From: Naumovozyma dairenensis CBS 421
Lineage: Eukaryota > Ascomycota > Saccharomycetes > Saccharomycetales > Saccharomycetaceae
DNA: 64,000 nucleotides
Reading direction: 5' to 3'
Assembly: GCF_000227115.2 (NCBI RefSeq)
Contig: NC_016482.1
Span: forward strand, 62,001-126,000
Shown here: piece after piece, positions 31,721-41,934 of the stretch
Position numbering within the stretch: position 1 is the stretch's first letter
How the letters are laid out: the number at the start of each line of letters is the position of its first letter
Translations under genes and position numbers: made by a program
Notes under the pieces: generated by a model
The model's input: only the letters and a program-made list of their open reading frames with translations
What the model was told of the DNA's origin: nothing
The model's database searches: none

Positions 31721-32182
31721 AAAATATATTGGTAATTTATCTCGGTAATAAACGTATATATGTACATTATATGGCAAAGGAGCTCTTATTCTCCAAATAT
31801 AAATTATATAGCATATAAGTATCTATTCTTAATATTACTTGAGATCCTTGAATTAGCTACTTGAAGTGTCTGCAGCTTTTCAGCAAGATTAGGAATATCA
31901 ACAAGAAAGGAATTAACAGAGCGGCACATATGTGAGGTTCATTTAATTCGTCTGTCGTGGCGGCCGCTCATGACTTTACGGCTTGGTAAAGAAAGAGAAA
32001 TTTAAATAGGTGGCGCCAGACGAGGTGGTAAATGATACATTATTAGCTGTCACCAATTTTATTTTTATTGTTCGGCCGATTATTGACAGGATTTCTCAAC
32101 TAACACGCCACTATTAAACATTAAAATATTCTTAAACTAAGGAAAGTATAATTGAAACACCCAGCCGTCCAATGTTTAATAA
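31721..32182. other. Spacer in accessory patch
   Basis: No coding evidence. It contains a NotI-like GCGGCCGC at 31961-31968 in AT-rich DNA and nothing else I can name. Confidence 0.35.
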
Positions 32183-32856
32183 TCAGTAGGATCTTGTTAC
32201 GGTCGTCCGAATAGTCACTCCATATGATGTCATTGATTCTTGGTATAATTGGCAGAATAATAAGGTAAATACCAGCCCTAAGTACTCTCGGTAGATCGTG
32301 CCATAATTTTGTAGCGGTTCTTACCCTTTGTCATTAGTTTGTAAAAACTCCAAGAGTGGAAGAACGCCAGTAGGAGGGTAGGGACACCGACCAAACAATT
32401 TGATATCAAATAATACGCTTGAAATGCCACTGGTAGGCGCATATGCAGAGAGTCCTTTTGTGAGCTCCACTTTAGCGTCTTCAGTAATCGTGCTTGGAGA
32501 ATAAAATTTCTTCTGGTCAGAGTCACGGCCTACCCTCATATACGACATGGTTAAAAATACGTTCCTAAAATAGGATTTGGGATCATCCAACTGCGACATA
32601 CGTTCATAGAATTGATAGTCTGTATTAGAATAGCTGCTATAGAATGGAGTATCTGATTTCAAACAATAGTTTACATTATAGCTTTTGAAGAGAGTACATA
32701 AGCGTAAGGGCATCCCGTGAAGGAGTTAGGTTCAGCAATAATCAAACAGTTGACAGACTTTTTGCAAAAAGGAACCTTTTGTTTTAATCGGGCATATATG
32801 CTCATCTTGGAAGCTTTTTCACGAAGCAACAAACCATCATTACAACTAGAGACCAT
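32183..32856 (-). pseudogene. Decayed copy 2 of the accessory gene family, minus strand
   Basis: A 61-codon frame from the ATG at 32856 and a 130-codon frame from 32713 overlap in different phases, as after a frameshift near 32690. The second frame continues beyond its TAA (32321-32323) for 45 more protein-like codons to 32183. Segment KSYFRNVFLTMSYMRVGRD resembles QYFRVAKVYFMKVGTD (residues 107-122) of the intact gene at 36485. I read this as a disabled paralogue; the resemblance is by eye. Confidence 0.5.
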
Positions 32857-32892
32857 CTTTTTTTAGCAATAGTAGTAATAGTTTTCTATTTC

Positions 32893-35140
32893 GTGTTTTT
32901 TGTTGGCGCTAGAGACAACTATTGCGAATATTATTGGTGTCAGTCAATTTCCCTTCAATCTGCAACAGTACATAAGGAACGGATTAGGATTACGCAGGTG
33001 ATTTACATCAATCAAAGCTTTTCTCTCCGCCAAATAGAATTCCATAACAGTCAGGATACCACACACTCCCGACCATGCTGATACCCACCAATTGAGTCTA
33101 TCTCTCGCTGCGTCTATTATTCAAATGTCCTTAAGGGGCCTTCAGTAAACAAAGTTTAACGAAAAAACATAGGAAATATCTGCTTGCTTTTGAGGGATCA
33201 TCCATGTTCCCCAAAGGCTGGATGGGAAATCCTGGATGTGCTATGTTGAGGTCCTCGAGCTCGACAACTGTTCAACTGTGAGTCCATGGGATATATCTCG
33301 AAGTCCTTTTCCCTTTTGTCGTTGTATGGCAGTGGTTATCCAAATATTTACTGTCTTCCGCGTTTTCTAACGAATGATGTTTTCACACCAGATGCATGGA
33401 TGATGTCCCAGGATCACATCATCCAGGGTTTTATCCCTCATCATGAACGTCGTCTACCATCGATAGTCGAACAAAACAAAAGCTGGCATTCATAACTCAA
33501 ACCATTACTAAACTTCCTTCAGGCTCACACCTACCTATATCAGAACTCGACACAGGAACAAATGCAAACAAAAACCCTTTACCATGGACTTTGTCAATGT
33601 CAATGGATTAAAGTTAAGGAAACCATTTTCGGAGTCAAGAAAAAATAATATTTGGTCGTTCCTATCAGATTAGTTCTCTAATAACAGTACATCAGCCCAA
33701 ACACATATTCCGTGAAACAAGACAATTGGACTTTAGATGAACCTACTACTTTTGCTTTGGATGACCGAGAGTCGTCAAGTTGGATTTTCAAAGAGTGTAT
33801 CATGAAATATTTCTTAACTGATAAAGGGCGTAGCTTGTCTGACAAGGTTTAGAGACTCCGGTTCACAAGCAGATGTTAAGAGGCGATTACTACACTCTAT
33901 TTGTCTTAGGTCCAAACCTATTTAAGGAAGATGGTTTTTATTCTTGTGATATCGAAGAAGCAGGTAAAAATTTATCGTACAGTGAATACACGTTATTTGG
34001 TATTTTTCTCCAGGTATTTATTCGTCATATACATTATCACCCAAATGTTCAATATGAGGGCTATTCTTGTAAAGGATCCTATAAGATATCTGAGCGCCCC
34101 ATGAAACCAAATGGGCTGTTATATTTGCCGCCCTTTCAATATTCCAACATTCCACTTCAAGCCGTTTTTTATGGATTTTCTCAAGAGGACGCAATAATAT
34201 ACGGGGATTTGTTGATTGTTTGCAGAATTCGAGCAATCAGACGTGGTTACAAACCGATAATAAACACCGTCTTGTGTGTCTTTTTTGATGCACCGTATGA
34301 AATATATGTCATCCCTTCCCCACATGGGAGCGATTTGAAGGAATAATATATCGAAGTGAGTCATTCTGAAGACGTCACGGATGAGGAGCGTCACACTTAC
34401 CAGGCTTACTTTATGCTGAAAATGAAATACATCTTGGGTGATAAATTAAAATATTCAACATTTTCTGAACTACTTGAGAATACCAATCATGCCTATTCTG
34501 AAAATGTATATCTAGAGGAGTAAAATCATTTCGAGTCCCAATTCTCACCTTTATATGATGAAACAAAAAATCCAACAAAATCGCATTATCGCATCATTCC
34601 TTTTAATGAAACCACCACTCCTCAAAAGGAATAATCATTTATGAATTTTTCTAGTGACGGAGATTGTATGCAATGACGGGATTGCTCATTCTTTCTCCAA
34701 TGTGTGTTCTCAGAACACTCTCGCTATCCTTTTTCATTTGGGTATTTCATAGACTTTTTTTACAGAGCCAGGGGGTAACGTGTTCTAGTGCTTGTGTAAA
34801 AGTGAAGTTCATTTGGCAAGGTTTTTACTAAGAAGTTCAAATTCCTCCCGGAAACTACACTTTTATGAGGAAGATAAGACACACACGGCTTTTCAACTAT
34901 AATGCAGGGCTAGATATAGTTATGTTCTCTGTTATTCCTCAATTATATTAAAGCATATTGGATTAAGCATTGCGTTGTTTCTGCTAGCATTTCTCTTCAA
35001 AGTCTAATGCCTACAAAAAATGGTCTCTTCAAATTTATTCATTTTTTTATTAAGTTGTCGCTGTTGGACCAGTGGAGATTTATTAAGAAACTTTACAATA
35101 TTATATACGGAACATTATAGATAAGATAACGAACTTTTAG
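32893..35140 (+). pseudogene. Decayed copy 3, long form of the accessory gene family
   Basis: One frame is protein-like from 33286 (perhaps 32893) to 33850, interrupted by TAA at 33493, 33646, 33679 and 33682 and TAG at 33850. It contains DNWTLDEPTTFALDDRESSS at about 33721-33780. After a phase change the next frame runs from 33873 (157 codons open) through TAA at 34344, 34521 and 34632 to TGA at 34674. IIYGDLLIVCRIRAI and YEIYVIPS align by eye with PYKKIRITAFRYEI and RVFLVPSF (residues 36-84) of the intact gene. Its C-terminal end appears to be 34960-35140. The ancestor was much longer at the N-terminus than the 351-aa copy. Confidence 0.6.
35007..35112 (+). repeat. Direct repeat, right copy
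   Basis: Partner of 31559-31665; probably the 3' end of decayed copy 3. The frame here keeps a Trp codon where the left copy has TGA. Confidence 0.65.
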
Positions 35141-36226
35141 GAAAGTTAATTAAACATTATATTCCCTCTGATTGTTAATCATTACAGGCCACATATAGTA
35201 CAAGCACATCCAGAAGTCGCTGTCAAATTAAATATTTGAGGTGACCTTCTTGGAGGTAGTATGAAGCTGCACTAGTGTAATTGATGGTTAAATAGACCAC
35301 CAAATTTTGGACAATAGCCCAATTTGCACGGTAGCTTGTTCTAAGCTAGCACTAGAGCCACAGAGTATATGCCTACCCACCTCTTCTTTCTTTCATTTCT
35401 GTACATAGGGTCCGGAAAACTAAACCCGGCAGACAATTTTCCATTGCGAGACCGGTTTTCTCTGTGTTCCAGTTAGTACAATGGAGTTTAATGCATCTCC
35501 TCAGGTTCCATTTTGATGCCCCCAGTGAGACTCCCCACCTGGGTAAGTACGGTACGTACTCGTTACGACAAATCACAGATACAAATACAGCTACGACCCT
35601 TTTTTCGCCTAACTGTGCTTCCTCGAAGGTCAATTATGTTTCATGTATACATAAGATGTTTTTACCGTGAAAATAGTTGGTGTTACTCTTTATATAAGCC
35701 CTTCTTAGGATATCTAACTATTGACTGCCTTTACTAGTAACAAAGGAGGTTCCACATACGTAAAGTTGCACAATTTTTATGACGCCGAATATCTATCATA
35801 CCATTGTTCTCATCCGGAAGACCGCTGCAGTGCCAACTCCGCATATTATCCCCGATCTTGCAAATCTTCCATAGATCCGGACTTCGGAGAGATGACGGCC
35901 TCCGCGAAAAAAGCTTCACCTAAGTAGGTACTTAGGTACGTTATTTAGTGCGGGGATAACTCCTTATTAAGATCACCTTTTTTCTGGAGTTGATATTGAG
36001 AAACTGTAGTTACTGTTCCCCATCCTCAAAAACTTCATCTTCTGCTCTGACATCTAATCGTCCCATCGTCAGGAACAGGCATAGTGCAGCTTGCCCCTAA
36101 CCCCTTGGCAGTTTAACATTCCTTTGTCCCGCGTCTCTGAAAAATATCAACAAACTACGTATATAATACATATATACTAAGTCCAGGCATCTTGGGATTG
36201 AACATTTTGTGGTATAAACAGAACAG
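35141..36226. other. Accessory spacer with short unexplained frames
   Basis: Short open frames occur on both strands (35373-35633 minus, 35464-35670 plus, 35721-35927 plus), overlapping one another. They could be more debris of the family, but I cannot align any of them and call no gene. Confidence 0.4.
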
Positions 36227-36357
36227 TTAACGACAATAGCGTCGAAAACACCACCTTCGAGGCTAATAACAACATCATTTCCCACCTCCATGAAATAAAC
36301 TTTTGCGACGCGGAAGTACAGGTCCCTAAAGAAAAAGTACCCGGGTACTTTTTGCAT
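36227..36357 (-). pseudogene. Decayed copy 4, fragment inverted relative to the intact gene
   Basis: 36227-36343 on the minus strand matches 36781-36897 of the intact gene at about 91% by eye (roughly 10 differences in 117 bp). The frame is kept: FFRDLYFRVAKVYFMEVG against LFRDQYFRVAKVYFMKVG. Similarity stops sharply on both sides. It is the youngest visible duplicate. Confidence 0.75.
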
Positions 36358-36484
36358 AAGGTGAGTGCTTTAGTCTCTTCAACTATAGGGATTTCTGTTT
36401 CTGAACTGTTTACTGTTGCGTACATTATAACATCAAAGATACTCACTCAGAAAGTATAGAACAATTTAATAGAGAATTCAAAGA

Positions 36485-37540
36485 ATGGCACAAGTTATTA
36501 CACATTCAATCTTTAACTATAACAAGGATGTTTTGGAAGACAATGATAAAAGCATGTGGGAGCACCCCACGGATAGAGCAGCCGAACTCCCATACAAAAA
36601 AATTCGAATAACGGCATTTAGGTATGAAATTATTGAAGTTAGTGACGGTAATACCAACAAGATGAGAGGTATGGCGTTTTTTGAAAAGTTAAAAAACGGT
36701 CATAATAGTACACGGGTTTTCTTAGTCCCTTCCTTCTACCATGATCTCTACAGCGATTGTTTAAGTCCTATGCCAATAGCCGGGCACTTTCTCTTTAGGG
36801 ACCAGTACTTCCGCGTCGCAAAAGTTTATTTCATGAAGGTGGGAACTGATGTTGTTATTAGCCTCGAAAGTGGTGTTTTCGACACTGCCGTCGTTAATAT
36901 GTTGGTACAAGACCTCGCTGCTGGTCATTTATTTCATCCTGGTAGTGACTGGTACTTAAGGCAATCTCTTCGCAGATTTACTCTTTCTTTGGACACAACA
37001 ATCAAAGAGTGGGAAAACGTTTATCATCCACCCGCAAAAAAATTGACTTGTCAAGACGTCCGGGAAGAGATTTCTAAACTAATTGATATCGAAGGGTTAT
37101 TGAACTTAGCCCCGAAGATCTTGTCTGAAGACATAACGATCGCAGGAGGGTTTAGCGAGCAGGAATCCGAAGAAAGAAGGAAACGTCTTCATAGGGTGAT
37201 CATACCGGCAAAGCAAAGAACTTACGATGTTAAGATTATCCTTTTTTGTAGGATTTACCCTGAACTGCCACGAAAGTTATTTGCTGGGTTGGTAGGACTT
37301 ATGCAAACGTTTATGAAAGTGCTTTCACCTGTGCTGAGCACTCTCTCCCAATTAAACACCATTAGTACGCCCGCCAAGATCATTGTCTTGCTGATGGCTT
37401 TAACTGTATCGAATGTATGGATTACATATATTCCTCCAGTAGCTCTCACTGATGCAGTGAGTATCACTCACGAAATGGTATGGCATCCATTGAAAATATT
37501 ATTAGGATCTTTTGGGTGGTTATTTTCTCGGTTTCATTGA
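36485..37540 (+). CDS. Intact member of an unrecognised accessory family, 351 aa
   Basis: I do not recognise this protein. Residues 1-230 are mixed and soluble-looking, with FRDQYFRVAKVYFMKVGTDV near residue 104 and a helical, charged stretch at 190-245. The C-terminal third is hydrophobic: about 248-275 (LFCRIYPELPRKLFAGLVGL), 296-318 (AKIIVLLMALTVSNVWITYI) and a last amphipathic segment, suggesting membrane association. No signal peptide or cysteine pattern stands out. An in-frame stop just upstream (36470) fixes the start. Relatives around it are all broken. It may be an N-terminally shortened member, since decayed copy 3 carries several hundred extra upstream codons. Confidence 0.8.
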   Translation: MAQVITHSIFNYNKDVLEDNDKSMWEHPTDRAAELPYKKIRITAFRYEIIEVSDGNTNKMRGMAFFEKLKNGHNSTRVFLVPSFYHDLYSDCLSPMPIAGHFLFRDQYFRVAKVYFMKVGTDVVISLESGVFDTAVVNMLVQDLAAGHLFHPGSDWYLRQSLRRFTLSLDTTIKEWENVYHPPAKKLTCQDVREEISKLIDIEGLLNLAPKILSEDITIAGGFSEQESEERRKRLHRVIIPAKQRTYDVKIILFCRIYPELPRKLFAGLVGLMQTFMKVLSPVLSTLSQLNTISTPAKIIVLLMALTVSNVWITYIPPVALTDAVSITHEMVWHPLKILLGSFGWLFSRFH

Positions 37541-38432
37541 TAAACTAGGTTTATACTATTTATTAATTATCTTTAAATAGCAATTTATTAGTAATTAATT
37601 TTATGATTATATGAGTAGTGTTTTTAATGGAAAAAAAAACTGTCAGATTTTATGGCTTTTAACAGCCTGTGAGGCAAAGTTCTCATTAGAAGTTCCTGAA
37701 AGGATCGGCAAGCTCGGCGTGTCGTATATGTTGGTAATACACTTTTTTATGATAACTTCTCGAAGTTTTATTTATATTTTGCGTGCAAGACACGTTTCTG
37801 CAATAGCTATTTTGAGACACAGTAATCCGTTGCACGCCATCAGATATTTCTATCTATACAACGATGTGTTCCCATCAAAATGCTGTACATCATATATAAC
37901 TTATCTGAAACTTCATTGCTTCTGCGTTTTAGTCTATAACTCTCTATTCAACTGATCCGTTTCATGCTCAATACTTCCACTTTTTCTGTCACTTAGAGTC
38001 TAAACATAACTCGGAACTTTCTACGCCGAAGCGTCTTCTTATCTGTCTTAACACAAACAGTTCAAAAATTCATTTGACACTACCAGAATCTTACCTTATT
38101 CTAAATTATATAGTAAGGAATGACCGATTCGTATTTTAAATAAAATTGTCCAATGAAACTGAATTTTTAGTTTTATAAAGGATAACATTAAAAAGATGAA
38201 GCAACAAGATAAGGTTTTATTATAAAAAAAAAAAAAGGAAATTAAAACAAAGAAAAGAAAATAAAATAAAAAAGATCCTTGATACAGTAATAATGAAAGA
38301 TACAGTAATGGAAGAAATTGTAAAGATTGTGGAATGATGACAGGGGAACCAGTCCAGTATATACGAATATATCTGTCTTAAATTTAAAGTTGTTTTTTTC
38401 CTTCGTCCTTGCTAAACGACGACAAAAAATGC
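37541..38432. other. Right flank of accessory patch
   Basis: 892 bp; contains copy 2 of the dispersed repeat (37672-37763). A 114-codon ORF over the repeat has no family support. Confidence 0.4.
37672..37763 (+). repeat. Dispersed ~90-bp repeat, copy 2
   Basis: Same-orientation match to 21750-21838 (see there). It lies close to the junction of the accessory patch with YUH1. Confidence 0.6.
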
Positions 38433-39194
38433 TCAATCCCATGATTTCGATAGCCCCAATAAAGAAAAATTCAAACTATTTCCCTCTTCAACGTTGTCCA
38501 TATACCATTGCACTCTATCAATAATGGCTTTTTCACCAATTAAATCTGTATCATCCGCATTATTCTTGCTAGCAGTAATATCACCAAGATATGATGGTCC
38601 TTTAGGATTTCTACCATCCAATTCAAAAATTTGATTCTTATCATTAGACACAAACGTTATAAAATGTAAGTCAACATCAGAATGTGCATCCGGTGCCTTT
38701 GTTTCACCAGCTTCAAAAATTTTCAAGAACTTATTACAAATATCGAAAATGAAATCATCCGTCAATTCATTTTTATTGCCATTGTTTTCATTCTTTGTTT
38801 CATAGTTATCATTTATGAATTGGCCCAAGATAGAATCCGAGGTTAACATTGACTTATTATTAGCTAAAGAATGTAATATAGCGTAAAGCCCACAAGCATT
38901 TTTGATTGTTTGTTTGAACCATACAGCGTCTTTTGAAGAAAGTGACATTACACTCTGGGTATCATTTTTAATAACATCATCTTGCTTCTCTTGTTTATCA
39001 CTTATTGGGAATAATAAGATAATTGCCTTAACTGGTCTTGGTAAGAAAGCTAGAAGATCAGCATCTGTCAAAGAATATATATCATGGAAAGCAAATAAAG
39101 GGTCCAAACCTAAATTTTTTGCAAAATCAGTGAAAACTTCTGGATTCGATTCTAGAGGTATAACAGCCCTTTCCTTATCTTCATGAGAGACCAT
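38433..39194 (-). CDS. YUH1: Ubiquitin C-terminal hydrolase (UCH family)
   Basis: Cysteine protease that releases small adducts from the ubiquitin C-terminus and also processes Rub1. Peptidase C12 features: FKQTIKNACGLYAILHSL, with the oxyanion Gln and the catalytic Cys in NACG. The catalytic His is in LHFITFVS and the Asp in ELDGRNPKGP. The start used is Met 11 of the longest frame (253 aa), because MVSHEDKERAVIPLESNPEVF matches the usual family N-terminus; the frame opens at 39224. Divergent from the YJR098C orthologue, 291 bp apart. Confidence 0.95.
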   Translation of the reverse strand: MVSHEDKERAVIPLESNPEVFTDFAKNLGLDPLFAFHDIYSLTDADLLAFLPRPVKAIILLFPISDKQEKQDDVIKNDTQSVMSLSSKDAVWFKQTIKNACGLYAILHSLANNKSMLTSDSILGQFINDNYETKNENNGNKNELTDDFIFDICNKFLKIFEAGETKAPDAHSDVDLHFITFVSNDKNQIFELDGRNPKGPSYLGDITASKNNADDTDLIGEKAIIDRVQWYMDNVEEGNSLNFSLLGLSKSWD

Positions 39195-39485
39195 CATTGA
39201 TTGTTTTAGCAGCTTCTTCTCCACACTTCCTTTCCTTTACTTTTCATTGCAAAATCGTCAATTACATAAATTTAATACATTCCCTTCTTTTTTTCCTCCG
39301 TACATTAAATTACGTAAAGAGGCAACAACAACAGGGAAACTACATTGAACTCTGTAAAATGATTTTAAATAGATGGGGGAACAACATACATCTCGAAAGA
39401 GACAACGATAACATAACCAACCAAAAGAGAATCTATATATTCTCGAGGGAAATAAATCATTCGCTAAGCATACAAAAACCATAAC

Positions 39486-41807
39486 ATGTCCAATTCAAGG
39501 CCTACAACACCACTTTCTACCACTAGTGCTGGCTCTGGTATCGCAGCCACTCGACCTACAGGAATCCCGACCTCATCTCACTATACAATTTCTCCAAGGA
39601 TATCGTCTGAATCAAAAAATGTAAGACCAGCATATCTCAATGATCCAGCAGAGACAGGTTCATTTAGTTATCAAGGTGTAGAAACGGTACATAATTTCGA
39701 TACTATGGATGCAAATGCATTAATTGGAGGTTCTCAAGTGAGACCTTCCAAGATCACAGATAAGAAACATAGACATATACATAACCAAGAAGATGTTTTA
39801 TATCACACGAATACAGTCTCTGCTGCCGATACTATTGTTGCTGCTTCTGCTGCCTCCAGCGCCACTGATGATTTATCACCTTCATCAAGTAATAGATCTC
39901 AACATACCTGGCATTCATTTATACATAGACCATCAAGAGAACAAGAACGTAAACGAAAACAAAGTATCAATGAAGAAGAAGATCGTATTAATGCTGTAAC
40001 AGCAGCAGAGCAAGAGGCCGTACTTGAAACAGAAGAAGAAGAAGAAGAAGAAGAAGAAGGAGAAGGTGATGAAACTTCCTCAATTATATCATCATCATCA
40101 TCAAGAGCATCAGTTCAAAAATTAACTACTACTACGTCAATGGTAACGACAAGGACAAAGATTAAGAAACCGAAAAAGAAAACCACAATCAAACCGAACA
40201 CCACTCATACGATTTTTTCATTCTCATTACCATTTGGTTCTACAAATTTGATCCCCAGTACTCCGATCACTATAATTAAGAACATACTGGTGACTGAAAA
40301 TGAGAAGGAGAAAATTAAAACTAAATTGAAACGTAATGGATCCATTTCCTCTTTGGAGGAACGAATGTTATTCCAAGATGATTATGGTATAGATAATGGT
40401 CATGTTCGAGCTGTCAAGGAAACATTACGAATTGATAGTTTAAGATCTTCTATACGTCAATTGAAAGTAGCTGAATCCAATGGAACTGCAAGAACTAAAG
40501 ATGGATATTTGTTGACTAGGTTGAGTTCCATTTGGAATGAATTAGAGGGTGATATTGTCATCCTGGGTGGATATCGTGGATCTATCTTGAGAGATGCTCA
40601 TACGGGGAAAAGAATTTGGGTCCCGATAAAGGCTGGTTTTAATATGATTACTAATGATCTTTTACTTGGACCTAATGATGAAGATGAAATGAATGTAGAG
40701 AAAAATATCATACCTGATGGGATGCTAACTCATGTTGGACCCGTTGATGTCTCTAAGAGATTAATTAAGAAATTAGAAGGTAATCCTAAAGTTCATATTG
40801 AAGATTTTGGATATGATTGGAGAGTTTCGTTAGATATTAGTGCAATAAAATTGAAAGATAAATTACAAGAATTATATGATAAACAACCTGAGGGTAATAA
40901 GAAGGGTACTTATTTAATTGCACATTCTATGGGTGGATTAGTGGCTCATAAAGTATTACAAGATTACACTCATTTAGTTAGAGGGATAATATATGTGGCT
41001 GCACCAAGTCAATGTCCCAATATATTAGGACCATTAAGGTTTGGAGATGAAGTTATGTGGAATAAGACGTTATTAAGTAAAGAAGCTAATTTTTTCATGA
41101 GATCAAGTTTTTATTTTTTACCCCTAGATGGTAGATGTTGGATTGATAGTAAGACATATAAGGATTATGATTTAGATTATTTTGATGTTAATGTTTGGAT
41201 TAAATATGGTCTCTCACCTCTTGTAAGTGAAAAAAGATTAAAATTAATTGAATCGAGAAAGAAGAATGTTAATAATAATCTCAGACGGAAAATTCAGGTA
41301 ATGCCATTTTTAGCTCGGATTAAATGCGACAACAAATTTGTCTTAGGGAGTGTACCCATTGTTAAAAAGGTTCCATATATTAAAGAGGAAAAATCAGCAT
41401 TTGTAGAGACGATTGATGAACGAGAATTTAGAACATCGTATGCTACATGTGTAGAATATTTGTCAAGGACTTTACGAAGAGCGAAGGCATTTTTGGAAAG
41501 TTTAGAATATATACCAGATAAGAAATATCCACCTTTGGTGATAGTTCATGGTAACACTGTACCGACAGTACGTGGTGGTAAAATTAATGGGTTAGTAGAT
41601 CTTAAAAATGCACATTATGATGATTTTTATTATGGTCCAGGTGATGGTGTTGTTTATTATAAATGGTTATTACCTGAGCAAAGAGGCTTCCCCATAGAGA
41701 GTAAGATTTCCAGTGATATGGGTCATGTTAGTTTAATGGCTGATCATAAAGCCATGGCTAAGGCATTTATTGATCTTGTTGATGCAGAGAAAAGGGATGC
41801 CTCGTGA
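39486..41807 (+). CDS. Predicted lipase/alpha-beta hydrolase, YJR098C orthologue
   Basis: 773 aa (S. cerevisiae YJR098C about 656), function unknown. The first ~270 residues are low complexity: Ser/Thr-rich, a poly-Glu run near 180-195, and a basic KKPKKKTT stretch. The alpha/beta hydrolase domain starts near residue 350. It has DIVILGGYRGSILRD, the nucleophile segment YLIAHSMGGLVAHKVL (Ser near 481), and C-terminal YYGPGDGVVYYKWLLP and MGHVSLMAD segments that can supply the acid and His. The elbow is AHSMGG, where many lipases have GHSMGG. Related in style to lecithin:cholesterol acyltransferase-like lipases. Substrate unknown. Confidence 0.88.
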   Translation: MSNSRPTTPLSTTSAGSGIAATRPTGIPTSSHYTISPRISSESKNVRPAYLNDPAETGSFSYQGVETVHNFDTMDANALIGGSQVRPSKITDKKHRHIHNQEDVLYHTNTVSAADTIVAASAASSATDDLSPSSSNRSQHTWHSFIHRPSREQERKRKQSINEEEDRINAVTAAEQEAVLETEEEEEEEEEGEGDETSSIISSSSSRASVQKLTTTTSMVTTRTKIKKPKKKTTIKPNTTHTIFSFSLPFGSTNLIPSTPITIIKNILVTENEKEKIKTKLKRNGSISSLEERMLFQDDYGIDNGHVRAVKETLRIDSLRSSIRQLKVAESNGTARTKDGYLLTRLSSIWNELEGDIVILGGYRGSILRDAHTGKRIWVPIKAGFNMITNDLLLGPNDEDEMNVEKNIIPDGMLTHVGPVDVSKRLIKKLEGNPKVHIEDFGYDWRVSLDISAIKLKDKLQELYDKQPEGNKKGTYLIAHSMGGLVAHKVLQDYTHLVRGIIYVAAPSQCPNILGPLRFGDEVMWNKTLLSKEANFFMRSSFYFLPLDGRCWIDSKTYKDYDLDYFDVNVWIKYGLSPLVSEKRLKLIESRKKNVNNNLRRKIQVMPFLARIKCDNKFVLGSVPIVKKVPYIKEEKSAFVETIDEREFRTSYATCVEYLSRTLRRAKAFLESLEYIPDKKYPPLVIVHGNTVPTVRGGKINGLVDLKNAHYDDFYYGPGDGVVYYKWLLPEQRGFPIESKISSDMGHVSLMADHKAMAKAFIDLVDAEKRDAS

Positions 41808-41934
41808 TGAAGAATCCTTGGAAAAAAAATATATACACTAATGCATGTGAGTGTTGTGTATACGAAAGTTTAAAAAAATATAAACATAAATTCTATAACG
41901 ACTTTTTGTTAATCTATACATGTATATAATATGC

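Noticed and set aside
31559..35112. LTR retrotransposon bounded by the direct repeat
   Set aside because: No gag, protease, integrase or reverse transcriptase motifs between the copies; the repeats read as decayed coding ends.
35373..35927. Genes in the short frames of the accessory spacer
   Set aside because: Mutually overlapping on both strands and not alignable by eye to the local family or anything known.
37611..37955. 114-codon ORF after the intact accessory gene
   Set aside because: Covers the dispersed repeat, has no family resemblance and its composition is not coding-like.
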